DNA from: Pseudomonas abietaniphila
Lineage (GTDB): Bacteria; Pseudomonadota; Gammaproteobacteria; Pseudomonadales; Pseudomonadaceae
Assembly: GCF_039697315.1 (NCBI RefSeq)
Contig: NZ_CP155619.1
Location: forward strand, 3,658,001-3,722,000
Direction of reading: 5' to 3'
Length of the DNA: 64,000 nt
The translations under genes and the position numbers were made by a program. The notes beneath the pieces were generated by a model that worked only from the letters and a program-made list of their open reading frames with translations, did not search any database and was not told the origin of the DNA. This document shows positions 17,888-27,293 of the stretch, piece after piece (the stretch's first letter is position 1; every line of letters begins with the position of its first letter).

Positions 17888-19327
17888 ATGCGTTTGTCTG
17901 AACTGAAAAACGCCGGTCGCACGCCAGCGCTGCCGATGAGCATCACGCTGGCCGATGCTGCCGGTCCTGCTGAGTTGCAACTGCTCAGCCTGCTGCGGGT
18001 TTTGCCGGGGCATCGGTATGTGGGCGCGGGCATCTGGCGCGGGCGTCCGGTGCTGGCCAAGTTGCTGGTCGGGCAAAAGGCCCCTCGGCATTTCCAGCGT
18101 GAGCGCGCCGGTGTCCAGTTGCTCGCCGAGCAAGGCCTGACCACACCGCTGTTGCTGGCCGAGGGTCTGCAAGAGGGTGAAGGCGGCTGGTTGTTGTTCG
18201 AGTATCTGGACAAGGCGCAAAGCCTCGGCGATGCCTGGAAATCGGTGGAAAGCCTGCCGCCGCTGGCGGACGAACAACAGGTTGTGCTCGGCGAGGCGCT
18301 GGCTGCGATCGGTCAAATGCACGCCAAGGGTCTGTGGCAAGAAGACCTGCACCTGGACAACCTGCTGCGTCACGACGGCAAGCTGTACCTGATTGATGGC
18401 GCGGGTATTCGTGTGGAGGACGCCGGGAAACCGTTGTCCCGCCAGAAAGTGCTCGAAAATCTGGGCGTGTTCTTTGCGCAACTGCCCAAGTCGCTCGAGC
18501 CGTTCACCGAAGAGCTGTTGGTCCATTACCTCCTGAGCAATGGCGAACACGGCTTGCCGGTCGAGGCCCTGCAAAAACAGATCGATAAGGTCAGCATCTG
18601 GCGCCTCAAGGATTATCTGATCAAGGTCGGACGCGAGTGCAGCCTGTTCAGCGTCAAGGACGGACCGTTTGGCTTGCGCGCGATTCGTCGCGAAGAAGAG
18701 GCCGCGATGGTGCCGGTGCTGGACAGGGCAGACGCGTTGATCGACAGCGGCCATTTGTACAAGACCGGTGGCGCGGCGAGTGTCGCCAAGGCGGACGTCG
18801 CGGGCCGGGCGCTGGTCATCAAGCGCTACAACATCAAGAACTTCGCCCATTGGCTCAAGCGCTTCTGGCGCCCGAGCCGTGCATGGCATTCATGGCGTGA
18901 AGGCAATCGCCTGATGTTCCTCGGCATTGCCACACCCAAGCCGTTGGCGTTGCTGGAACAGCGGTTTTTCTGGCTGCGCCGCAAGGCGTACCTGGTCACC
19001 GAGTACCTGCCGGGACCCGACATCATCGAGCGTTTCGCGCCCTACGTGGCCTCAGGCGATGCACCGGAAAGCGAGTTGCAGGCGCTGGACACGCTGTTTG
19101 CGCAGCTGCGGCGAGAGCGCATCAGCCATGGCGATCTGAAAGGGCATAACGTGTTCTGGCAGCAAGATCGTTGGGCGCTGATCGACCTCGATGCCATGTG
19201 TCAGCACACCTCGGCAGGCACCTTTGCTGCGGCCTATGCCAAGGACCGCGCGCGGTTCATGCGCAACTGGCCCGCCGACAGCGCGCTGCACCAGTTGCTG
19301 GAACAGCGATTGCCAAAGGCGCCTTGA
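17888..19327 (+). CDS. Double-domain LPS kinase-like protein (PA5006-like)
   Basis: The 479-residue protein contains two kinase-fold domains in tandem. The N-terminal one has WQEDLHLDNLL with LIDGAG; the C-terminal one has SHGDLKGHNVFW with LIDLDAM. Both keep catalytic and metal-binding Asp, so both may be active. ATG 17888 is preceded by GAAGAGG; a TTG 15 bases upstream is less likely. It is the last gene of the first plus-strand LPS block, before the antisense toxin-like gene. Its substrate cannot be read from sequence; core heptose or Kdo is likely from context. Confidence 0.83.
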   Translation: MRLSELKNAGRTPALPMSITLADAAGPAELQLLSLLRVLPGHRYVGAGIWRGRPVLAKLLVGQKAPRHFQRERAGVQLLAEQGLTTPLLLAEGLQEGEGGWLLFEYLDKAQSLGDAWKSVESLPPLADEQQVVLGEALAAIGQMHAKGLWQEDLHLDNLLRHDGKLYLIDGAGIRVEDAGKPLSRQKVLENLGVFFAQLPKSLEPFTEELLVHYLLSNGEHGLPVEALQKQIDKVSIWRLKDYLIKVGRECSLFSVKDGPFGLRAIRREEEAAMVPVLDRADALIDSGHLYKTGGAASVAKADVAGRALVIKRYNIKNFAHWLKRFWRPSRAWHSWREGNRLMFLGIATPKPLALLEQRFFWLRRKAYLVTEYLPGPDIIERFAPYVASGDAPESELQALDTLFAQLRRERISHGDLKGHNVFWQQDRWALIDLDAMCQHTSAGTFAAAYAKDRARFMRNWPADSALHQLLEQRLPKAP

Positions 19328-19343
19328 ATCGGTTCCGTGGGTA

Positions 19344-19369
19344 GAAGGCCGTCTGCGATGACGGCCTTC
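19344..19369. terminator. Hairpin between convergent genes
   Basis: GAAGGCCGTC and GACGGCCTTC form a perfect 10-bp stem with a 6-nt loop between two convergent genes. There is no T-run on either side, so efficient intrinsic termination is uncertain. Confidence 0.45.
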
Positions 19370-19384
19370 CCGCGACGTATGGCC

Positions 19385-22300
19385 TTAACCCACCCGGGTC
19401 AGGTTGATTTCCTCCAGTGCCAACACCAGCGCGTCCATGTCCTCATAGGGACGCCGATGGATGGCGGTCCAGCTTGGGCGCTCCACAAATACATTGCCCA
19501 CCGCGTTAAGCCGAACAGGCGTGTGATGGATCTCGTTGTCTCGCGACCTGTGAACGATGACGTATTCGCTGCCTTCCTTCTGCTCGGTCAGGAACATCCC
19601 GGGCCGTGAGAGACGGTCCTCGATCGTCAGCGGTTGAGGTGCCCTGATTGCCGAAGGGCTTCTGTGGACTTCCAGCTCTACGACGAAATCGCCCTTCAGA
19701 AATTCCTCACGATTACGCAATGGAATTCGCACATTCTCACCGGGGTCCAGCGTGATACCCCGTGAGCTGCCCGGCGAAACATCGAGCACGCGCAAACCGA
19801 TGCCGCCCTCCAGTTCGGCCAGCCCGGGCACGATGTCGGCGTAGGTGTTGGAGTGGCTGTTGCCGACCAGTGCAACCCAGCGATGGCTCCCCATTACCGC
19901 CTGATGGCGCCGGATGGTGCGCGAGGCAAAGTAATTCATCATCTGTTGGCGAGTGGTGAGCGTGGCCTGCGAAAGCCCTTTGAGGTGATAGCTTGCGGCG
20001 CAGTCGATGGCGCGAATTTCAAGCCCGTGCTGCTGTGCCTTGATTACCAGCGCTTCAAAGGAATAGACACCGTCGGGGTCGGTCACATGGCCTTGATCCA
20101 GTGCTTTGAGATCGTGCAACAGCCGTTTGCTCATCTGGCCGCTGTCCATGAATCGGTCGAGGTCGGCCTGATGCAGATCGGTCAACAGGTGCTCCATGTA
20201 CAAGGTTTTGACGTGCTGCTCTGCAAGCAGCGGCAGGTTATCGATGATGAGCTTCTTGCTGGCGATGGAGGCGTGAAACTCGCCAATGACCATCCCGTCG
20301 GTGTGTTCGTACAGTCGCGGGATGAATGTCTGCAGGTCCATTTGCGGCTCTGGCACCGGCATCGTCGGTCGAGGAGGGAGCGGGGCCGATACGATGCTTC
20401 GGGCATCCTTTTCAAGCTGGTTGCGTCGCACGAAGAACTCGGATCTCGCCGACTCCAGATCAGATTCTTCGAATTGATATTCCTGATTCAGCCCCTTGCG
20501 TTCGAAATTGGCGAGTTCATGAACCGTTGTCCGCGCATCTGCAGGCACCTCGTACGCAGGATCGGTGAAGGATTGCTGAAGCGCGGTGGGCGGGCTTTCG
20601 GGCAGCCAGTCTTCGGCATCGATTCGTTGCCAGCCTGCCTCGGTGTCCCAACGAAATCCGTGGTCGCCGGTGTGCGTGCCGCCCATGGATGCGCTGTCCA
20701 TTTTTTGCCGCAAGGCGTCATCCAGCCGGGTCGGCTTGAGGGCGATGGTCGGTGTTTCGGCGAGGTCCGGATTTGCGAATTCAATTTTGAAATCGCAGAC
20801 GCTCAGTTGAGTGTCTGCGCCCGTGGATTCAGGCTTGGGACGGATTCGTGTGACACGTCCAGCGGGCACGTCCTTGATTTCCACGCTGATCGCACCCTGA
20901 AGTTCGGCAATGCCGGGGACGCCATCGTGGGTAGTCGCCAGCTTATGGTCGAGCAATGCGACCCAGCGCCGGGCCGGATGAGCGGCCACGTCACCGCTGA
21001 TGAGTGTGTGGCCGAAAAAGTTGCTCATTTTTTGAGCCGCGGTGCTGTCTTCGGCGGCGATTGCCACAGGATGCTCAAGCATCGGATAGCTCACTGACGA
21101 GCTGAAAGGGCGCACTTCGATGTTGTGTCGATGGGCTTGCTTGATCAGGTGGTAATAATCGTATTCGCCGTTGTGATTGCTCAACGCGCCATCGTTCAGG
21201 TGCTCGAGATGGTCCTTTATTTCGTGGGACCCGGCGCGGATTCTGGAGCCTTGCGCCTTGTACTTGGCCAGCTTGTTCAGGTGCTTGTCGGTAAACAAGT
21301 GCTCGATGTAAATCACGTCGACGCGTTGCTGCGCCAGCAGCGGCATATTGAGCAGCAGCAAGCGTTTGCTGGCCACCGACTGGATCGATTCGCTCAGTAC
21401 CAGGCCATTGCTGTGGGCAAACACCTGTTCGACGAACGCGCTTATTGTCGTTGAAGGCTTCACTGCGGGCAGTGTCGGTCTGGGCGGCAATGCAGGTTGT
21501 ATGAAGAACGCCTGAGCGTCCCGGTAGAGCTTTTCTCTGAGGGTGGCGTAGGTTTGGCGAGCCTGGCTGAAGACCATTTCGAAGTATTCCTCCAGGCCAA
21601 GGTTGGTCGGATCCTGGGGACTCGCTCCCAAAATACGCGTCATCACGGGCTGGAGATGGACAGGGAGCTCATACTCAAGCACATCAGTGGTCGTCGCGGT
21701 CGCGCCGGACGGCGTTTCCTGCAAAGGGGTAAAACCGGCACGACCGTCCAGGCCGCCTCCGCGCAGGTTTGTGCGGTTCAGCAACGTCCAGTTTCCGTTT
21801 TCATCGAGCCGAACCGGCTGCTTGCCGTAGAAGGCGAACGGGTTGGCGGGATCGACGATATTCCAGCACCGCAATTGGGCATCGTATTGCACCTGATACG
21901 TTTGGCCATCCATCGTGATGCAGTGCCTTCCGTTTTCCTGGGTGACACCGTCGGCATGGTTGCCCATACGGGCCGTGGCCTCGGGCAGCGCCGGGGTCAC
22001 AGCCCGGTCAGGGATGACCTCGTCGAGCGCGTGCGTGACGGCGCGGTCCATCGACTGAGTGTCGGGTGTCAGCGGCGTCCATCCGGACCGGGCAGCGGGG
22101 TGTTTTTCCAGCTTGCGCACCAAGCCGCCAAAGCCTTTCAACCCCGACGCGGCGTCACCTGCGGCGCCCAGTGCATTGAAAATCGAGGCGAGGATCAGTG
22201 CGTTGGCGTCTTCCGGGTGCTCGCCCGTCAGTGCCTTGACCGCGAGGAGACTGTCACGCAGCGAAAGGGCTGCGCCGACAGCGAAGCTGGCCGGTGGGAA

Positions 22301-25294
22301 CGGCAAGGTCAGGACCGTCGCGATGATCTCGACGCTGCTCCAGACCAATTGCGTGATCATGTCGCTGCGGCTTGTCGTCGTGTCATCGACATCACGCAAC
22401 TTGCGCTCGATGACCCGGTTGAAACAGGCATCGCTGAAGTGGGTGATCGGTTCGCGCGGCAGAAACGGGGCTTTGTTGGCTTTGCCGTCTTTCATGTCGT
22501 TGAGAAAGAACGACAGCGTGCGGCGCGCAGCGACACGGCAACGGTCTTTGTAGTAATCGATCATCCCGCTGTTTTTCAGTGACTCCGTAAAATGGCGGAA
22601 CAGCCGGAACTCAATGCCATCCGGCGCCTGCGGGGTGTACAGCAGTGCCGCCACTCTGACGTTGGTCGGTAGCAGGGCAAAGCAGCCCTGCACGGTCTCG
22701 ACGTGGATCAGCGTAGTGTCGGGAATGACAATCTGGTCAATGCCTGTCAGTCCCGAGCCAATGAATGGCTTGTCCACATGAAGGTGCAGTGGGTAGACCG
22801 GGTAGCGCTCACGCGTGGCGCTGTCGTCGCGATTCAGGAAAGCGATCGACTTGTAGAGCCATTGATATTGAATCGGGCTGACATGCCCTTTCAGCAGGCT
22901 TTTCAGTGCGGCGGCTTTCATCTGTAACTGAGTGATCAGCGTGCTGGCCTTGCGTCGGTAGTCGTAGCCTGGGGATTGAGGATCGAGCAAGGAGCGTTTG
23001 ACCAGCGCGCTGTAGTCGTCCGCCAGCCATTTGCCGCGCACCGAGCCCGTGACGATGGCCGGCGTCAGCGCGCTCAGGTCGATGCCTTCCGGCCCGCTGA
23101 AGCTGGCCGTGGAGTCGGTGCCTTCATTGATGAAGTCGAGGCTGTCGTCGTAACCGTCGCGCACCATCTGGGTGTATGTCTGCGTCTGGCGCGGCGAAGT
23201 GATAACGACGCTGTCGGGGTCGACCGTGCCAGCGCTGACGCCCAGCAGCTGGTTGATTTTCTGGCGCGCACGCTCATGGACATAGGCTTCGAACGGCTGA
23301 ACATGGGTGTGCGGATGCGCTGCGTAGTTGTGCAACGCCCCTTCGGCATCGCGTTCGAACTTCGTCAGTTGCTGGCGTTGGTCTGCACTGGCCTGGGTGT
23401 ACCAGTCCGGGGTATGGATGTTCTGATCGGCAAGCGTGACTCGCACGTGCTCGCTGACCATGACGCGCAGCGCCTTGTCGTAGGAACTCGGTTCCGACAA
23501 CTGAACGAAGCCCGTGCCGCGATCGGGACGGCGGGCCTGCGCGTTGAGCGCTTCCATGAGTGTCGATCGTTCAGACGCGTCCACTTGTCGGAGCACGTAC
23601 TCGCTCATCGGCGCATTGGCACCCCACGTGATCAGTTCGTCGCGCAACTGGGTTTCGTTGTTGAAGGCCTGAAACACCTGATTGCGAGGGGCGTCGGCGG
23701 TGAACATGATCAGTCGCTGGAGCTGACCGCTCGCGTCTTCTTTCCTGAATACCAGAATGTTGCCCAGCGTTTCCTGCTGGTTGAGGGTGATGTGCTGTAC
23801 GCGGCTGAGGGTGACATCTTGTGCCGAGTGCGTGATGGACTCGAGCAGGCCGAAATCTTCGTCCGTCAGGTGGCCCTGCATTTTCGCCGCATACCCCAAC
23901 GCAGTGACCTGATGGCGGATGGCCTCTGCCATCAATGCCTGGTTGGCTTCCTTGCTGTAAAGGGTGCGCTGGTATTCGCCGAAACCTGAGCGGGCGTTCA
24001 GCGCGTCGATCACGTCGGCCACGTAGTCGGGAGTGAGCTGCGGATAGCGGGTCGTTGCGGCTACGCCATCGATCGAAATGGAGGTCTGGGTCAGGAAGTC
24101 CGACCCCTCCAGGCGATCTCCGGGATGCAGGCCGTAAAGGGCAAGCAAGGTCAGAGACTGGCTTGCGGTGTAGGTTTCGTCGGTCACCGGCAAGCGGCGT
24201 TGGGTGCTCACGGTAATGACAGACGGGTCCAGGTCGTAGCCGTGATCATTCGCCAGTCTGGCTTGCAGGCACAGTCGGGCGTAGGTCTCAGGTGTCGTCG
24301 CGCCGTTCAGAGCGGTATGAAGCCTCTGGCGAGCCTCCTCGTAACGGGTCATCCGGGAGTGGTATTCCCGACGATCATGGGCATTGGCCAGCTTCATCCA
24401 GTAGGGCCAGCTCGCCCGGAGTTGAAACTCGAGGTGGGCCTGCTTGCGTCGTTCGATCATGGCGGCAGTGCCAAACAGACCGGGCATCTGGAGGGCGTTT
24501 ACAAGCGCATGCGCGCGCACTTCCGGTTGCCAGTTATGGCCCTCAATGCAGGCGTGCCTGACATCGCTGCGTTGCTTGTCCAGCTGACGGCTGACGGCGT
24601 AGGCATACGGATTGCCTGATACAGGCGCCAACTTGATGTCAGTTGCGGCAAACGTTTCCAGCATCAGGTCAGGATCATCAACGATGGCGCGCACTGCATC
24701 CCGATACAGGCGATCGGCGTTGACGAGTAGCGCATTGCGCAAACGATCGTCGTTGAGCCACTGAACGACCGTTGCGGTCAGCGCCTTCTGATCGGGGTGC
24801 TGAGTCAGACCCATGCCCGGCAAGGCCAGCAGCCCAGGGCCGGTCGCCGCGCTTAGAAACAGCGCCCCTTTGATCTCGGCCCATGTTCGCTCGCCCAGCT
24901 TGATGTGCAGTGAGTATGACCGCACGGTTGACGGCTGCTCTGTCGCGCAGAGCGTCGCAACGTCCGGCCAGAGGTCGCGCTCGTGGACCTTGAGGGCGAT
25001 TTCCTGTTGCAGGGCCTGTTGAAGGCTAGACGTGAACAGTGCCTGTCGACTGTTTCCTTGTGCAGACGGGGCGGTCCAGAACGCGTCGACACGTTCCAGA
25101 AGGGCCGTGAGTTCTCGTTCCAGTTCAAGGCTGTCGTTGCCTTGTATCGCGTCCAGCAATGCGGTTGAGGCGTGCGGCAGGGCGCGAAGTTCTTCGGCCA
25201 GTGCTGTATTCAATCGACCGAGTTCTTTCAGCGCGGCCCGCGCAATGTCCTGTTCAGGGTTGGCGGCCGTTGAAGCGGGGTTTCGTGCATCCAT
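19385..25294 (-). CDS. Giant toxin-like protein: dermonecrotic-toxin-type body with tandem Tiki/ChaN/EreA-like C-terminal domains
   Basis: The ~1969-residue protein has no signal peptide. The N-terminal ~1000 residues resemble the large Pseudomonas proteins annotated as dermonecrotic or membrane-targeted-effector toxins. A hydrophobic, Ala-rich stretch (VWSSVEIIATVLTLPFPPAS onward, ~975-1025) could be membrane-inserting. Two copies of a ~200-residue domain follow, at about 1282-1480 and 1652-1842, each preceded by an LPPRPT linker. Copy 2 has GEFH (1671-1674), YMEH (Glu 1701), AIDC (Asp 1764) and GNSH (His 1814), the GExH...GxxH pattern of the Tiki/TraB/ChaN/erythromycin-esterase superfamily, which also occurs in MARTX toxins. 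Copy 1 has SESI and lacks the later Asp and His. ATG 25294 has AGGA upstream. It is antisense to the flanking LPS genes. Delivery route unknown. Confidence 0.78.
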   Translation of the reverse strand: MDARNPASTAANPEQDIARAALKELGRLNTALAEELRALPHASTALLDAIQGNDSLELERELTALLERVDAFWTAPSAQGNSRQALFTSSLQQALQQEIALKVHERDLWPDVATLCATEQPSTVRSYSLHIKLGERTWAEIKGALFLSAATGPGLLALPGMGLTQHPDQKALTATVVQWLNDDRLRNALLVNADRLYRDAVRAIVDDPDLMLETFAATDIKLAPVSGNPYAYAVSRQLDKQRSDVRHACIEGHNWQPEVRAHALVNALQMPGLFGTAAMIERRKQAHLEFQLRASWPYWMKLANAHDRREYHSRMTRYEEARQRLHTALNGATTPETYARLCLQARLANDHGYDLDPSVITVSTQRRLPVTDETYTASQSLTLLALYGLHPGDRLEGSDFLTQTSISIDGVAATTRYPQLTPDYVADVIDALNARSGFGEYQRTLYSKEANQALMAEAIRHQVTALGYAAKMQGHLTDEDFGLLESITHSAQDVTLSRVQHITLNQQETLGNILVFRKEDASGQLQRLIMFTADAPRNQVFQAFNNETQLRDELITWGANAPMSEYVLRQVDASERSTLMEALNAQARRPDRGTGFVQLSEPSSYDKALRVMVSEHVRVTLADQNIHTPDWYTQASADQRQQLTKFERDAEGALHNYAAHPHTHVQPFEAYVHERARQKINQLLGVSAGTVDPDSVVITSPRQTQTYTQMVRDGYDDSLDFINEGTDSTASFSGPEGIDLSALTPAIVTGSVRGKWLADDYSALVKRSLLDPQSPGYDYRRKASTLITQLQMKAAALKSLLKGHVSPIQYQWLYKSIAFLNRDDSATRERYPVYPLHLHVDKPFIGSGLTGIDQIVIPDTTLIHVETVQGCFALLPTNVRVAALLYTPQAPDGIEFRLFRHFTESLKNSGMIDYYKDRCRVAARRTLSFFLNDMKDGKANKAPFLPREPITHFSDACFNRVIERKLRDVDDTTTSRSDMITQLVWSSVEIIATVLTLPFPPASFAVGAALSLRDSLLAVKALTGEHPEDANALILASIFNALGAAGDAASGLKGFGGLVRKLEKHPAARSGWTPLTPDTQSMDRAVTHALDEVIPDRAVTPALPEATARMGNHADGVTQENGRHCITMDGQTYQVQYDAQLRCWNIVDPANPFAFYGKQPVRLDENGNWTLLNRTNLRGGGLDGRAGFTPLQETPSGATATTTDVLEYELPVHLQPVMTRILGASPQDPTNLGLEEYFEMVFSQARQTYATLREKLYRDAQAFFIQPALPPRPTLPAVKPSTTISAFVEQVFAHSNGLVLSESIQSVASKRLLLLNMPLLAQQRVDVIYIEHLFTDKHLNKLAKYKAQGSRIRAGSHEIKDHLEHLNDGALSNHNGEYDYYHLIKQAHRHNIEVRPFSSSVSYPMLEHPVAIAAEDSTAAQKMSNFFGHTLISGDVAAHPARRWVALLDHKLATTHDGVPGIAELQGAISVEIKDVPAGRVTRIRPKPESTGADTQLSVCDFKIEFANPDLAETPTIALKPTRLDDALRQKMDSASMGGTHTGDHGFRWDTEAGWQRIDAEDWLPESPPTALQQSFTDPAYEVPADARTTVHELANFERKGLNQEYQFEESDLESARSEFFVRRNQLEKDARSIVSAPLPPRPTMPVPEPQMDLQTFIPRLYEHTDGMVIGEFHASIASKKLIIDNLPLLAEQHVKTLYMEHLLTDLHQADLDRFMDSGQMSKRLLHDLKALDQGHVTDPDGVYSFEALVIKAQQHGLEIRAIDCAASYHLKGLSQATLTTRQQMMNYFASRTIRRHQAVMGSHRWVALVGNSHSNTYADIVPGLAELEGGIGLRVLDVSPGSSRGITLDPGENVRIPLRNREEFLKGDFVVELEVHRSPSAIRAPQPLTIEDRLSRPGMFLTEQKEGSEYVIVHRSRDNEIHHTPVRLNAVGNVFVERPSWTAIHRRPYEDMDALVLALEEINLTRVG

Positions 25295-25413
25295 GTGGGG
25301 TTCCTGATCCGTCCTCTGGCGACGGACACGAGTGGTGCGGGTTGCCCGCGTGATTGATGACCCCAATCAATCAGCACTCGACAGGCATTGAGCGGTACAT
25401 ATCTATTGCCCTG

Positions 25414-25443
25414 CGCCATATGGCGCTTCATTACGCTATAATC
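25414..25443 (+). promoter_or_regulatory. Candidate promoter and palindrome for the carbamoyltransferase operon
   Basis: A perfect -10 hexamer TATAAT (25438-25443) lies about 93 bp upstream of the GTG start. The perfect palindrome GCGCCATATGGCGC (25414-25427) covers where a -35 would sit, and no good -35 is visible. An activator site or repressor operator is possible. Confidence 0.45.
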
Positions 25444-25535
25444 CCGCCCTTTAGCTGCCGGCCGCCCAAGCGCCAGGCACACCTTATCGATCAGGCGCAC
25501 GCCGCCTGCACGCAGACTTAAGAGGCTAGACCCTA

Positions 25536-27293
25536 GTGGCATTGACGATCCTTGGCCTGTCCGGCGCCCTTAGCCATGATCCTTCCGCGGCCCTGTACAT
25601 CGACGGCAAGCTGGTAGCAGCCGCCGAAGAAGAGCGCTTCGTTCGTGACAAGCACGCAAAGAACCGCATGCCTTACGAATCGGCGAAGTTCTGTCTGGAA
25701 CAGGCCGGCATCAAGCCTTCCGACGTCGACGTGGTCGCCATTCCGTTTGCCCCGATCAGCCTGTTCGGCGAGGCGCGCTGGCACTACGCCAAGCGTTACT
25801 GGTACGCCCCGGACCGCGCGCTCGACGCCATCCTGATGGGCAACCGTCGCTACAAGCGCTACCGCAACAAGATCGTCTGGTGCCTGGAGCAACTGGGCTT
25901 CGACCCGAAGAAGATCAAGATCGAGCCGGTCGAGCACCACTTGGCTCACGCCTCCAGCGCCTACCACTGCTCCGGTTTCAAAGAGAAAACCGCGATCCTG
26001 GGTATCGATGGCAAGGGCGAGTACGCCACCACGTTCTTCGGCTATGGCGAAAACGGCAAGATCCACAAGATCAAGGAATTCTACGATCCGGATTCCCTCG
26101 GCGGTCTGTACGGCGCGATCACCGAGTTCCTCGGTTTCGAAATGCTCGACGGCGAATTCAAGGTCATGGGCATGGCGCCGTACGGCGACGCCAGCAAATA
26201 CGACTTCTCGCGTCTGGCCAGCTTTGAGAACGGCGAACTGGTGATCAACACCGAATACGCCAACGTCATCGGCCTGCGTCGTTATAAAGAGAAGGGCAAG
26301 GGTTTCTACTTCTCGCCAAAACTCATCGAGTGGCTGGGTCCCAAGCGCGAAGGCGATATCGCCGACGAGCCGTACATCCACTACGCCGCCAGCATGCAGG
26401 CGCTGTTCGAGAAGCTGGCGCTGCAGATGATGGATCACTACCTGGGCGACATCCTCAAGGAAACCGGCAAGATCGCGTTCGCGGGCGGTTGCGCGCTGAA
26501 CGTCAAGCTGAACCAGAAAATCATCGCGCGTCCGGAAGTCAAAGAATTGTTCGTTCAGCCGGCTTCCGGTGACGCCGGTACGGCGGTCGGTGCTGCGGCC
26601 TACGTTTCCCACGCCCGTGGCGTACCGGTCGAGAAGATGGAGCACGTCTACCTCGGCCCGTCGTACAGCAACGAGGACGTGATCGCGGCCTGTGCCCGTC
26701 ATCCGAGCCAGCCAAAATGGCGCAAGCTCGACAACATGCCGGAGCAGATCGCCAAGATCATGGTCGACGGCAACCCGGTCGCCTGGTTCCAGGGGCGAAT
26801 GGAGTTCGGTCCGCGTGCACTGGGTGGTCGTTCGATCATCGGTTGCCCGAGCGTGGCCGGCGTGGCCGACCGCATCAACCACCAGATCAAGTTCCGCGAG
26901 CGCTGGAGGCCTTTCTGCCCGTCGATGCTCGACACCGTCGCGCCGCAGATGATCAAGATCGATCATCCGGCGCCGTTTATGACGTTCACCTTTGAAGTCG
27001 CCGAAGAGTGGAAGACCCGCGTGCCGGAAGTCGTTCACGAGGACGGCACGTCCCGTGCCCAGGTGCTCAAGCGCCAGTACAACCCGCGCTACTACGACAT
27101 GATGAAGGCGCTGGAAAACCTGACCGGCAACGGCGTGTCGCTGAACACCTCGCTCAACCGTCGTGGCGAACCGATGATCTGCTCGCCGACCGATGCCCTG
27201 AACATGTTCTTCGGCTCGGATCTGCAGTACCTGATCATGGAGGACATCCTGGTGGTCAAAGACGGCGCGGACACCTATGACACGCTCGGCTGA
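25536..27293 (+). CDS. wapO: LPS core carbamoyltransferase (NodU/CmcH family, PA5005-like)
   Basis: The 585-residue protein is a NodU/CmcH-type O-carbamoyltransferase. The N-terminal Kae1-like domain starts LTILGLSGALSHDPSA and contains HHLAHASSAYHCSGF. The YrdC-like C-terminal domain has GRMEFGPRALGGRSIIG. In P. aeruginosa the orthologue carbamoylates the inner-core heptose II. GTG 25536 follows AAGAGG. The stop overlaps wapH by 17 nt, so the two are coupled. It resumes the LPS cluster after the antisense toxin-like gene. Confidence 0.92.
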   Translation: MALTILGLSGALSHDPSAALYIDGKLVAAAEEERFVRDKHAKNRMPYESAKFCLEQAGIKPSDVDVVAIPFAPISLFGEARWHYAKRYWYAPDRALDAILMGNRRYKRYRNKIVWCLEQLGFDPKKIKIEPVEHHLAHASSAYHCSGFKEKTAILGIDGKGEYATTFFGYGENGKIHKIKEFYDPDSLGGLYGAITEFLGFEMLDGEFKVMGMAPYGDASKYDFSRLASFENGELVINTEYANVIGLRRYKEKGKGFYFSPKLIEWLGPKREGDIADEPYIHYAASMQALFEKLALQMMDHYLGDILKETGKIAFAGGCALNVKLNQKIIARPEVKELFVQPASGDAGTAVGAAAYVSHARGVPVEKMEHVYLGPSYSNEDVIAACARHPSQPKWRKLDNMPEQIAKIMVDGNPVAWFQGRMEFGPRALGGRSIIGCPSVAGVADRINHQIKFRERWRPFCPSMLDTVAPQMIKIDHPAPFMTFTFEVAEEWKTRVPEVVHEDGTSRAQVLKRQYNPRYYDMMKALENLTGNGVSLNTSLNRRGEPMICSPTDALNMFFGSDLQYLIMEDILVVKDGADTYDTLG

